DNA of 11,746 nt from an uncultured Eubacteriales bacterium (GTDB lineage: Bacteria; Bacillota_A; Clostridia; Christensenellales; Aristaeellaceae): contig CADCQZ010000162.1 in NCBI GenBank assembly GCA_902803675.1, forward strand, positions 1 through 11,746, written 5' to 3'. The position numbers were made by a program, and so were the translations under genes. Of this stretch, positions 1-5,963 are shown piece after piece. The notes beneath the pieces are model-generated. The model was not told the DNA's origin and did not search any database. It saw only the letters and a list, made by a program, of their open reading frames with translations. How positions within the stretch are numbered: position 1 is the first letter of the stretch; each line of letters begins with the position of its first letter.

Positions 1-1463
1 AGGAAGCCCTGGAACATGACCTTGTTTTCAAAATGGGCAAGCAGGGCGCCGAGGGATTCGGGGGTCAGCGCATCGCCGATGATGATGCTGGAAGGACGCC
101 CGCCGGCAAAGGCCTTGTTGGGGTTTTCGTCGTCTTTTCCGCAGGCGAATGCCATGATCTGGGCGGCAACGTTGGCGCAGAGCTTCTGCTGGCTGGTCGT
201 GCCCTGAATGTCAACGTCCACGCCGCACTGGCTGCTGCGGAAGCCCACAAACTGCAGCGGAACGATGTCCGTACCCTGATGCAGGAGCTGATAAAAAGAA
301 TGCTGGCCGTTGGTTCCGGGCTCGCCGAAAATAACGGGGCCGGTGACATAATCCACTTTCTCACCGAAACGGTTGACGGATTTGCCGTTGGATTCCATGT
401 CCAGCTGCTGCAGATGGGCCGGGAAACGGCTGAGCGCCTGAGAATAGGGAAGGACGGCGGTTGCCGGGCAGCCGAGGATGTTCCGCTCATATACGCCGAT
501 CAGGGCGTCCAGCATGTCCGGATTCTGCAGGGGGTCGGGATTGGCGGCCAATTGATCTTCCGCGGCGGCACCGTTCAGGAAACGGGCGAACACATCCGGG
601 CCGAAGGCGAGGCTCAGCACAACGCCGCCGACGCAGGAGCAGGAGGAATAACGGCCGCCGATATAATCGTCCATGAAGAAAGCGGCCAGATAATCGCTGC
701 TGTGGGCCAGGGGAGAGGTCTCGCTGGTGACGGCGACCATATGCTTCGCCGGATCCAGACCGGCTTTCTGAAGGGCTTCCTTCACGAAAGACTCGTTGGT
801 CAGCGTTTCCAGGGTGGTGCCGGACTTGCTCACCAGCACGAACAGGGAGCGGCTCAGGTCGATGGACTTGAGCACGGCGGCCGCGTCATCCGGGTCCACG
901 TTGCTGATGAACCGGGCTTCCATTTTGAAGCAGCCGTTCCGGCGCGCCCAGTTTTCCAGGGCCAGATACATGGCCCGGGGCCCCAGGTCGCTGCCGCCGA
1001 TGCCGATCTGCACCACGGTGGTGAATTTCTCGCCCGCGGCGTTGGTGATCTCGCCCCGGTGCACCCTGAGCGCGAACTCGGCCGCCTTGAGCCGCTGCGC
1101 CTCATAGAACTCACGCTTGTCCACGCCGTCCGCCGTGACGGCGCCGCACAGCTGACCGCGGGTCAGCTGATGGAGCACCAGCCGTTTTTCACCGGTATTG
1201 ATCACCTCGCCGCTCAGCAGCGCCTCGTACTTCTCCCTGAGCTGCATCTCGTCCGCCAGGGCCTGCAGCGCCGCGAGCACTTCGTCATCCACCTGTTTGG
1301 CCGCGTAGTGATACTTCAGGCCGGCCGCCATGGGCACCGCGTATTTCGCGACACGAAGCGCGCCGTTCTCCCCCGTCATGGCCCCGGCGAGGTCCACACG
1401 GTCCTTGAGTGCTGCGAGCCTGCCCCAGGCAGGGAAACAATCGGGATTCTTCCAGGTGATCAT
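1..1463 (-). CDS. pgi: Glucose-6-phosphate isomerase (3' end cut by window edge)
   Basis: Cytosolic enzyme that interconverts glucose-6-phosphate and fructose-6-phosphate in glycolysis and gluconeogenesis. 487 codons are visible; the frame stays open to the left edge, so the stop and roughly 35-40 C-terminal residues lie outside, judging from the usual length of this family. Numbering from the start chosen here, the sequence shows NTGEKRLVLHQLTRGQL near residue 90, the sugar-phosphate SIS signature GIGGSDLG at 154-161, the phosphate loop SKSGTT at 212-217, GGRYSSCS around 280, and GEPGTNGQHS with the catalytic Glu381 and ring-opening His388. The catalytic lysine near the C-terminus falls in the missing part. 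The start at 1463 was chosen because AAGGGAG lies 9 nt upstream. An in-frame ATG at 1499 would add 12 residues but has a poor ribosome site. The gene is divergent from the Rho-family gene. The family call is secure from the motifs. Confidence 0.95.
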   Translation of the reverse strand, partial: MITWKNPDCFPAWGRLAALKDRVDLAGAMTGENGALRVAKYAVPMAAGLKYHYAAKQVDDEVLAALQALADEMQLREKYEALLSGEVINTGEKRLVLHQLTRGQLCGAVTADGVDKREFYEAQRLKAAEFALRVHRGEITNAAGEKFTTVVQIGIGGSDLGPRAMYLALENWARRNGCFKMEARFISNVDPDDAAAVLKSIDLSRSLFVLVSKSGTTLETLTNESFVKEALQKAGLDPAKHMVAVTSETSPLAHSSDYLAAFFMDDYIGGRYSSCSCVGGVVLSLAFGPDVFARFLNGAAAEDQLAANPDPLQNPDMLDALIGVYERNILGCPATAVLPYSQALSRFPAHLQQLDMESNGKSVNRFGEKVDYVTGPVIFGEPGTNGQHSFYQLLHQGTDIVPLQFVGFRSSQCGVDVDIQGTTSQQKLCANVAAQIMAFACGKDDENPNKAFAGGRPSSIIIGDALTPESLGALLAHFENKVMFQGF

Positions 1464-1472
1464 CGTTTTCAG

Positions 1473-1479
1473 CTCCCTT
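1473..1479 (-). promoter_or_regulatory. Ribosome binding site deciding the pgi start
   Basis: On the minus strand this reads AAGGGAG, 9 nt before the ATG at 1463. The upstream in-frame ATG at 1499 has only a weak GGAACGG-like sequence before it. The site therefore favours the shorter protein, although it would itself be coding (part of MIKSIDEREL) if the 1499 start were used. Confidence 0.55.
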
Positions 1480-1509
1480 TCATCGATCGATTTGATCATT
1501 TTTTCCGTT

Positions 1510-1534
1510 CCCGGGCGATCGGTAAGGGCCCGGG
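1510..1534 (-). repeat. GC-rich inverted repeat in the pgi leader
   Basis: CCCGGGC at 1510-1516 and GCCCGGG at 1528-1534 form a perfect 7-bp G/C stem with an 11-nt loop. It lies between the predicted pgi transcription start (near 1541) and the candidate ATG at 1499. If the 1463 start is used, the stem lies well upstream of the ribosome site. It could be an mRNA 5' stabiliser or a protein site. No function can be assigned. Confidence 0.4.
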
Positions 1535-1547
1535 TATTCCCGCCTAC

Positions 1548-1577
1548 ATTATACATGATTTTCGGCCGGGCACGCAA
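1548..1577 (-). promoter_or_regulatory. Predicted sigma-A type promoter of pgi
   Basis: The minus strand has a perfect -10 box TATAAT (complement of 1548-1553), an 18-bp spacer and a weak -35 TTGCGT (complement of 1572-1577, 3 of 6 consensus bases). A TG directly abuts the -10, without the extra base of a classical extended -10. Transcription would begin near 1541 and give a leader of about 78 nt to the chosen ATG. The only other obvious promoter in this gap points the opposite way. Confidence 0.65.
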
Positions 1578-1677
1578 CAGGAAAAAGATGGGCGGCGTCC
1601 GGAACAGGTCAGGGCCGGACGCAAAAAAAGCGACATATTTTGTTTAGGAAAAAGCGGAAATATTACCTGAAAAGTGA

Positions 1678-1706
1678 TTGAAAATTACAGATAAATCTGA
1701 TATCAT
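1678..1706 (+). promoter_or_regulatory. Strong sigma-A type promoter of the Rho-family gene
   Basis: TTGAAA at 1678-1683, an exact 17-bp spacer, then TATCAT at 1701-1706; each box matches 5 of 6 consensus bases. The DNA just upstream is AT-rich with A-tracts, suggesting an UP element. The predicted start is near 1713, giving a leader of about 88 nt. The palindrome at 1714-1727 sits right on the initial transcribed region, where a repressor would block initiation or early elongation. Confidence 0.8.
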
Positions 1707-1713
1707 TACTTTA

Positions 1714-1727
1714 CTGATGTACATCAG
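1714..1727. promoter_or_regulatory. Perfect 14-bp palindrome, candidate operator
   Basis: CTGATGTACATCAG is its own reverse complement over all 14 bases. It begins 7 bp after the -10 box of the Rho-family promoter, so it covers about +1 to +14. Contiguous dyads of this type at this position are typical of sites for dimeric helix-turn-helix repressors. A 7-bp stem with no loop is a poor RNA hairpin, so a DNA site is the better reading. No other copy was noticed in the window and the cognate regulator is unknown. Confidence 0.5.
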
Positions 1728-1799
1728 CCTGCTGCCTGTCCGGCGGCATCCTGCAAAAAAGCCGTAAGGTTTTTCGATAGAGCATGGGGGGATTTTGTC

Positions 1800-3500
1800 A
1801 TGGATCGATATACGGAAATGACCGTATCCGAGCTCAGATCTTTGGCGAAAGAACGCGGCATCAAGCTGCCTGTCGGCTCCGTGAAGCAGACGATCATCGA
1901 TCTGCTGAGCGAAGCCGATAAAGCGAGCGCGCCTCCTCCGGAGAAGCCCCGCGTATATAAGGTCGCGTCCATCATCAGCGACGACGAGGAAGAGGATGAC
2001 ACCACTTCCTATTACAGCCGGCCCACACCGGCAGCCGCGCCTGTTCCCAAGGCGAAGGAGCCCGGCACGAGCACCCTGTCCAGCATCTCCAGCAAGGCCC
2101 CGGCTTTCAACCTGGAGGGCAGCCGCACATGGCACAATCCCCGGGCGTATCAGGCTCAGAGCTCCTACTCCGGCAAGAGCGGCTGGGCTTCCTCCCAGAA
2201 GAGCGGATACATCGCCCAGGAAAAAGCGGCTCTTGAAGCTTCCCGCCAGGGGCAGGCTCCCCAGGAGGGAGGTTACGTTTCCGGCAGGAACGTGAGCGCG
2301 GGCAGGTACGAGCGGCCGATGCCCGATGAGGACAGGCCGGCGAGGGAAGCCCCCGAGGCATCCGGCGTGAACGACTATTCCGGGGCCACGGTGGCCGAGC
2401 TCCTGGCCGCCGGCGACTGCGGCGACGGCAGCGGTGTGCTGGAGATCCATCCCGACGGTTTCGGCTTCCTGCGTTCCGGCAGCGGCAAGAACAACCGGGG
2501 CGATGTCTATGTATCCAACGCCCAGATCCGCAGGTTCAGCCTGCGCACCGGGGATGTGATCGAGGGCAAGACCCGGCCCGGCAAGGACGGGGAACGCTAC
2601 TGTGCCCTGTTGTATATCACGAAGATCAACGGGCTGCCCCCGGAGGAGACGGCCCAGCGCCTCTCCTTTGACGACCTGACGCCCGAGTATCCCGCCGAAA
2701 GGATCACGCTGTCCGAGCCGGATCAGTACGATCCCCTGAACACCGCCATCGACCTGATGTGCCCCATCGGCTTCGGCCAGCGCGCGCTGATATCCCTGCC
2801 GGATGACGAACACGCCGAAGCCTTCAGGAAGAACCTGGTCCGGGCAGTCCGGGCGGCCAAACCCCGGGCCGTGGTGAACACGATCCACGTGGGCGGGCGA
2901 CCTGAAGACCTGGCCGAGATCAAGGCCGCAGAAGACGGCGAGAATCTGTACCTTCCCTGCGACACGCTGCCCGAGCAGGTGATCCGCAGCGCGGATATCG
3001 CCCTGGAGAGGGCCCGGCGGGAGGCGGAAAAGCAGGGGGACGCGGTGCTGATCGTGGACTCCATCGACCAGCTGGCGGAAAACTGTGTGCTGCAGGGCCG
3101 CATAGCCTCCAACGGCGACAGCGTGGGCGCTCCCGCCCTGGGGCGCCTGAGACGCTTCTTCGGGTCGGCCAGAAAGCTCAAGGAGGGCGGCAGCCTGACG
3201 GTGATCGGCCTTACGAAGCGGCCGGTCCAGCCGGAGAGCTTCGCGCAGAGCCTGGAGCGCAGCGCCAACGCCGTGATCCGTCTGCACGCTCAGGACACCG
3301 CGTCGATGCCCCTGGGACTGGACATGGAAGCGAGCCGGTGCGAGCGCCGGGAGCAGCTGCTCACCGCGGAGGACCGGCTCCTGGCGGACAAGATCATGCT
3401 CCGGCTCAAAGGAGCGTCCGATCCCGCCGCCGAGCTGACCGGGCTGATGACCGCGTCAAAGGATTTCAACAAAGTGCTGATGAATATCATGGGCATGTGA
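1800..3500 (+). CDS. Rho-family protein with a degenerate ATPase motor domain
   Basis: 566 residues from the ATG at 1800, which has GGGGGGA 7 nt upstream. Domains in order: a SAP-like Rho_N domain (about 1-36, TVSELRSLAKERGIKLP); a Ser/Tyr/Gln/Gly/Pro-rich, probably disordered linker (about 45-200) with an acidic DDEEEDD patch; a cold-shock RNA-binding domain (about 210-280) with VLEIHPDGFGFLR, Phe221 and Phe223, and DVYVSNAQIRRF; then a Rho-like RecA domain to the end. Canonical Rho uses ATP to move along RNA and terminate transcription. Here the Walker A position, reached without a gap from the conserved IGxGQR, reads LPDDEHAE (333-340) in place of APPKAGKT. The catalytic Glu of IDERPEE is Gly366 (VGGRPED). 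The Q-loop GKVLTGG and the R-loop are replaced. Walker B Asp420 (VLIVDS), RRFFGSAR (451-458) and an Arg aligning with the arginine finger (CERREQLL) remain. Length and an open frame argue against a decaying pseudogene. I infer an RNA-binding Rho paralogue without ATPase activity; an rho symbol is withheld for that reason. It has its own promoter and terminator. Confidence 0.88.
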   Translation: MDRYTEMTVSELRSLAKERGIKLPVGSVKQTIIDLLSEADKASAPPPEKPRVYKVASIISDDEEEDDTTSYYSRPTPAAAPVPKAKEPGTSTLSSISSKAPAFNLEGSRTWHNPRAYQAQSSYSGKSGWASSQKSGYIAQEKAALEASRQGQAPQEGGYVSGRNVSAGRYERPMPDEDRPAREAPEASGVNDYSGATVAELLAAGDCGDGSGVLEIHPDGFGFLRSGSGKNNRGDVYVSNAQIRRFSLRTGDVIEGKTRPGKDGERYCALLYITKINGLPPEETAQRLSFDDLTPEYPAERITLSEPDQYDPLNTAIDLMCPIGFGQRALISLPDDEHAEAFRKNLVRAVRAAKPRAVVNTIHVGGRPEDLAEIKAAEDGENLYLPCDTLPEQVIRSADIALERARREAEKQGDAVLIVDSIDQLAENCVLQGRIASNGDSVGAPALGRLRRFFGSARKLKEGGSLTVIGLTKRPVQPESFAQSLERSANAVIRLHAQDTASMPLGLDMEASRCERREQLLTAEDRLLADKIMLRLKGASDPAAELTGLMTASKDFNKVLMNIMGM

Positions 3501-3523
3501 TCCCATTCGACCGATATCCTTTG

Positions 3524-3547
3524 AGGGCTGCCCCGCGGGGCAGCCCT
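3524..3547 (+). terminator. Terminator-like hairpin after the Rho-family gene
   Basis: AGGGCTGCCCC (3524-3534) and GGGGCAGCCCT (3537-3547) are perfectly complementary around a GC centre, giving about 9 to 10 usable base pairs. It lies 24 nt after the TGA. The T-rich tail after it is weak (TCACGTTTCTCTCC), so intrinsic termination may be incomplete. The strong promoter that follows supports a transcript boundary here. Confidence 0.6.
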
Positions 3548-3607
3548 TCACGTTTCTCTCCGGCAGATCCGCCGCGGAAGACTCCCCCCGGGCCCCCGCG
3601 GGGCAGC
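3531..3607 (+). repeat. Direct 14-bp repeat in the intergenic region
   Basis: CCCCGCGGGGCAGC occurs at 3531-3544, inside the terminator hairpin, and again at 3594-3607. The copies are 63 bp apart. The second copy runs on into the 12-bp palindrome GGCAGCGCTGCC (3602-3613). This may be a duplicated and diverged terminator stem, or chance in GC-rich DNA. Confidence 0.45.
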
Positions 3608-3617
3608 GCTGCCGGAG
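3558..3617 (+). repeat. Inverted repeat upstream of the dxr promoter
   Basis: CTCCGGCAG (3558-3566) and CTGCCGGAG (3609-3617) are perfect 9-bp inverted repeats separated by 42 bp of very GC-rich sequence. That spacer contains its own self-complementary CCCCGCGGGG. It lies between the terminator and the -35 box at 3626, so it could be a second, T-tract-less terminator stem in read-through RNA or a regulatory DNA site. No function is assigned. Confidence 0.45.
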
Positions 3618-3625
3618 GGTCGCTA

Positions 3626-3654
3626 TTGACGTTGAAAAGCAATCCTGCTATGCT
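3626..3654 (+). promoter_or_regulatory. Strong sigma-A type promoter of the dxr-rseP-ispG-polC operon
   Basis: TTGACG at 3626-3631 (5 of 6 consensus), an exact 17-bp spacer, and TATGCT at 3649-3654 (4 of 6). The predicted start is near 3661, leaving a leader of about 37 nt before dxr. No other convincing promoter was seen inside the operon, so this one probably drives all four genes. Confidence 0.75.
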
Positions 3655-3659
3655 GTATA

Positions 3660-3691
3660 TGGGGGTATATCCCCCAGTAAAACAACGGGGG
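3660..3691 (+). promoter_or_regulatory. dxr leader hairpin with a possible alternative pairing
   Basis: TGGGGG (3660-3665) pairs with CCCCCA (3671-3676) around the loop TATAT, at the very 5' end of the predicted mRNA. A second G5 run at 3687-3691 ends 6 nt before the dxr ATG and is the only purine-rich candidate for a ribosome site. The single C5 run could pair with either G5. Pairing with the first would leave the ribosome site open; pairing with the second would cover it. The 5' hairpin may equally be a plain mRNA stabiliser. Confidence 0.4.
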
Positions 3692-3697
3692 CTCCGC

Positions 3698-4840
3698 ATG
3701 CATGAGATAGCTGTCCTGGGCTGCACCGGTTCCATCGGGACGCAGGCCCTTTCCATGATCGATCATTATCCGGACCGTTTCAGTCCGGCCGTGCTCACGG
3801 CCCATTCCCAGGCCGATGAGCTCTTCCGCCTGGTGAGAAAATACCGCCCGAAGCTCGCGGTGCTGACCGGGGGCGAAGTCCCTCTGCCCGAGGATGTCAG
3901 GCACATCTGCGACTGGGCCTTCGGGCCCCGGGGCCTCATCGCCGCGGCGGAGTATCCGCTCTGCGATACGGTGCTCGCCGCGGTGGTGGGCATCGCCGGG
4001 ATGGACGCGGTGATCGCCGCGGGCCGGGCGGGCAAAAGAGTGCTCCTGGCCAACAAGGAGAGCCTGGTGGCCGGCGGCGAGATCGTGATGCGCCTGTTCG
4101 GCGGCCTGGCCGGAGGCCGGCTCCTGCCCGTGGACAGCGAGCACAGCGCCATCTTCCAGTCCATGCTGGGCCGGGAAGGGAACGACGTGGATGAGATCCT
4201 CCTGACAGCCTCCGGAGGGCCCTTCAGGACCTGGCCGAAAGAAAAGATGCTCACCGCGACCGTGGAGGAAGCCCTGGGCCATCCCAACTGGAGCATGGGC
4301 GCCAAGATCACCGTGGACAGCGCCACCATGTTCAACAAGGGCCTGGAGATCATCGAGGCCCGCTGGCTGTTTGATATCCCCCAGGAAAGGATCCGGGTGC
4401 TGGTCCATCCCCAGAGCATCGTCCACTCCGCCGTGCGCTACAAGGACGGGGCCGTGATCGCCCAGATGGGCATCCCGGACATGAAACTGCCGATCCTGTT
4501 CGCCATGGCGTATCCCGAGAGGCTCCCCACCTTCACCCCGCCCCTGGACCTGACCGCCCTGGGACAGTTGACCTTCGAGGAGCCGGATAACGACCGCTTC
4601 CCCGCCATCGCCCTGGCCCGCCGGGCCATCAGTGAGGGCGGGACAGCGCCTACAGTGATGAACGCGGCCAACGAGACCGCCGTGGCCGCTTTCCTGGATC
4701 AACGGATCGCCTTCGGACAGATCTACCCCGTGGTGAGAGAAACGATGGAGCGCGTGCCCGCCTGCCCGGTCCGTGACGCGTCGGACATCCATGAAGCGGA
4801 CGAAAAAGCGCGGCGCGCCGCTGCCGAATTGCTGAGATAA
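3698..4840 (+). CDS. dxr: 1-deoxy-D-xylulose-5-phosphate reductoisomerase
   Basis: Cytosolic NADPH-dependent enzyme that turns 1-deoxy-D-xylulose 5-phosphate into 2-C-methyl-D-erythritol 4-phosphate, the first committed step of the MEP isoprenoid pathway and the target of fosmidomycin. At 380 residues it has normal family length. Visible motifs: the nucleotide-binding loop GCTGSIG at 8-14; LLANKESLV at 116-124; PVDSEHSAIFQ, with metal ligands Asp146 and Glu148; ASGGPFR near 170; HPNWSMGAKITVDSATMFNKGLE at 195-217, ending in the third metal ligand Glu217. The ATG at 3698 was chosen because the protein then starts two residues before the first Rossmann strand (EIAVLG). The open frame upstream is non-coding leader and intergenic DNA. 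It is first in the operon, and the stop is 9 nt before rseP with GGAG directly after it. The usual clostridial upstream partners uppS and cdsA are not next to it here. Confidence 0.96.
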   Translation: MHEIAVLGCTGSIGTQALSMIDHYPDRFSPAVLTAHSQADELFRLVRKYRPKLAVLTGGEVPLPEDVRHICDWAFGPRGLIAAAEYPLCDTVLAAVVGIAGMDAVIAAGRAGKRVLLANKESLVAGGEIVMRLFGGLAGGRLLPVDSEHSAIFQSMLGREGNDVDEILLTASGGPFRTWPKEKMLTATVEEALGHPNWSMGAKITVDSATMFNKGLEIIEARWLFDIPQERIRVLVHPQSIVHSAVRYKDGAVIAQMGIPDMKLPILFAMAYPERLPTFTPPLDLTALGQLTFEEPDNDRFPAIALARRAISEGGTAPTVMNAANETAVAAFLDQRIAFGQIYPVVRETMERVPACPVRDASDIHEADEKARRAAAELLR

Positions 4841-4849
4841 GGAGCGAAT

Positions 4850-5938
4850 ATGACCATCCTGTATGTTCTCCTGGCCCTGCTGCTGCTGGGCATCCTGATC
4901 ATCGTTCATGAGGGCGGGCACTTCCTGGGCGCCCGGCTGACCGGCATCCCGGTGAGGGAATTCGCCATCGGCTTCGGCCCCAGGATCCTGGAAAAAAAGA
5001 GCGCGAAGACCGGTACGAACTTCGTGTTGCGGGCGATCCCCGCGGGCGGCTACTGCGCCTTTTACGGCGAGGACGACCCCGACGCGGAAGAAAAGGACGA
5101 CGAAAGGGCCATGACCCGTTTCCCCGTGTGGAAAAGGATCGTCACCGTGTTCATGGGCCCGGGGATGAACTTCCTTCTGGCCCTGATCGTGGCCTTCGGG
5201 TATTTCGCCTTCACGGGCGAGGCCACCGATGTGGCCTACGGCCGGGCCGTGATCAGCCAGGTCAACGAGGGCGGCCCTGCCTGGGAGGCGGGCATGCGCG
5301 GCGGCGATATCGTCATCAAAGTGAATGGGGAAAAGGCGGAGGGGCTTGACGAAAACGGGAAGACGGCCCTGAGCAGAGCCATCGCCGGCTGGCAGGAAGG
5401 GGACGCCCCGGTGGATGTCACCGTCAGCCGCGGCGGCACGGAGGAAGACCTGGAACTGACGCCCCGCTGGTCCGATGAGCTCAAGGGCATGGCCGTGGGC
5501 ATCGTCTACCAGGTGGAGGCCCGGTACGTGTACAGCCCCGTCGGCCCCTTCAGGGCGCTGCAGCTGAGCGCGGGCTACTGTGTCGAGGCCGGCGGCGCGA
5601 TCCTGGGCGCTCTCAAGCGGCTGGTCACCACCGGCGAGGGGATCGAGGAAACGGGCGGGCCCATCCGCATCATCCAGCTGGTCACCGAGGAGACTCAGGC
5701 CAACGGTTTCTGGGCCTACATCAGCCTGCTGATCCTGATATCGGTCAATCTGGGGCTGATGAACCTGCTGCCCATCCCCGGGCTGGACGGGTCCCGCATC
5801 CTGTTCCTTTTGTTCGAGGGGATCATGAGGCGCCCCGTGAACCGGAAAGTGGAGACCTACATCCATCTGGGAGGCTACGTGCTTTTATTCGGGCTTTTCC
5901 TGGTGCTCACGTACCGCGACATATTGAACCTTTTCTGA
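4850..5938 (+). CDS. rseP: RIP metalloprotease, site-2 protease family (M50)
   Basis: Membrane-embedded zinc protease that cuts transmembrane helices, typically of anti-sigma factors or leftover signal peptides. 362 residues, usual for a single-PDZ clostridial RseP. TM1 (about 2-24) carries the zinc motif HEGGH with His20, Glu21 and His24. GFGP follows at 41-44. A hydrophobic segment at about 97-120 contains FMGPGMNF. A PDZ domain spans roughly 125-215 (ISQVNEGGPAWEAGMRGGDIV). A third helix near 287-310 leads into NLLPIPGLDGSRIL, where Asp313 is the third zinc ligand. A last helix lies near 338-358. The family's usual LDGG is LDGS here, but the ligand is kept, so activity is expected. The start has GGAG 5 nt upstream. 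Its substrate cannot be read from the window: no anti-sigma or sigma gene is adjacent, and the surrounding genes make isoprenoids. Confidence 0.94.
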   Translation: MTILYVLLALLLLGILIIVHEGGHFLGARLTGIPVREFAIGFGPRILEKKSAKTGTNFVLRAIPAGGYCAFYGEDDPDAEEKDDERAMTRFPVWKRIVTVFMGPGMNFLLALIVAFGYFAFTGEATDVAYGRAVISQVNEGGPAWEAGMRGGDIVIKVNGEKAEGLDENGKTALSRAIAGWQEGDAPVDVTVSRGGTEEDLELTPRWSDELKGMAVGIVYQVEARYVYSPVGPFRALQLSAGYCVEAGGAILGALKRLVTTGEGIEETGGPIRIIQLVTEETQANGFWAYISLLILISVNLGLMNLLPIPGLDGSRILFLLFEGIMRRPVNRKVETYIHLGGYVLLFGLFLVLTYRDILNLF

Positions 5939-5945
5939 CCTGCCT

Positions 5946-5954
5946 GAGGGAGGA
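5946..5954 (+). promoter_or_regulatory. Ribosome binding site deciding the ispG start
   Basis: GAGGGAGGA is a strong Shine-Dalgarno sequence. The first ATG, at 5955, directly abuts it, which is too close. The in-frame ATG at 5964 is 10 nt beyond AGGGAGG and gives the N-terminus MTRAVKCG, like the usual start of IspG. The 5964 start is therefore preferred. Confidence 0.75.
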
Positions 5955-5963
5955 ATGACATTT

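Larger units (their letters stand above)
1464..1799. other. Divergent intergenic region between pgi and the Rho-family gene
   Basis: This 336-bp stretch holds no credible gene. The half next to pgi is GC-rich and carries the pgi promoter and a GC-rich inverted repeat in its leader. The half next to the Rho-family gene (about 1622-1712) is strikingly AT-rich for this window, with A-tracts upstream of a near-consensus promoter that could act as an UP element (inference). A perfect palindrome lies at 1714-1727. A weak hairpin, TGCTGCC/GGCGGCA (1730-1736 with 1742-1748, one G-T pair), follows in the roughly 88-nt leader. The leader ends with the G-rich ribosome site GGGGGGA at 1786-1792, 7 nt before the ATG. 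Confidence 0.7.
3501..3697. other. Intergenic region between the Rho-family gene and dxr
   Basis: These 197 bp hold no gene. In order they contain a terminator-like hairpin, a GC-rich segment with nested inverted repeats and a repeated 14-mer, the dxr promoter, and a short leader with a G5/C5 hairpin. Each is listed separately. Confidence 0.7.

Noticed and set aside
33..1670. 545-codon open frame on the plus strand opposite pgi
   Set aside because: It lies entirely antisense to pgi and its upstream region. GC-rich codon bias keeps the opposite strand open, and the translation is Gly/Arg/His/Gln-rich with no recognisable domain.
1755..1774. AAAAA/TTTTT hairpin as an attenuator before the Rho-family gene
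   Set aside because: The stem is nearly all A-T with a bulged G, too weak for an attenuator, and the T run is part of the stem.
1644..3287. 547-codon open frame on the minus strand opposite the Rho-family gene
   Set aside because: Shadow of the real gene. It runs across the promoter and the palindrome and shows no family motif.
1800..3500. The Rho-family gene as a pseudogene
   Set aside because: There is no stop or frameshift over 566 codons. The N-terminal domains and the very C-terminus stay alignable with Rho, codon use matches the neighbours, and the promoter and ribosome site are good. The motor changes look like substitutions within a maintained frame.
3338..3697. Extended N-terminus for dxr, open upstream to 3338
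   Set aside because: It would overlap the end of the Rho-family gene, the terminator and the promoter. The DXR Rossmann fold begins right after the ATG at 3698.
5768..5797. LDGS in place of LDGG in RseP as an inactivating change
   Set aside because: The zinc ligand Asp313 and the HEGGH site are intact. The changed residue is not a ligand, so activity is expected.
3623..5866. 747-codon open frame on the minus strand opposite dxr and rseP
   Set aside because: Shadow frame across two well-identified genes. The His/Gly/Gln/Asp-rich composition is typical of antisense frames in GC-rich DNA.
5955..5963. Upstream ATG for ispG at 5955
   Set aside because: It directly abuts the Shine-Dalgarno sequence. 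The ATG at 5964 has correct spacing and a family-like N-terminus.
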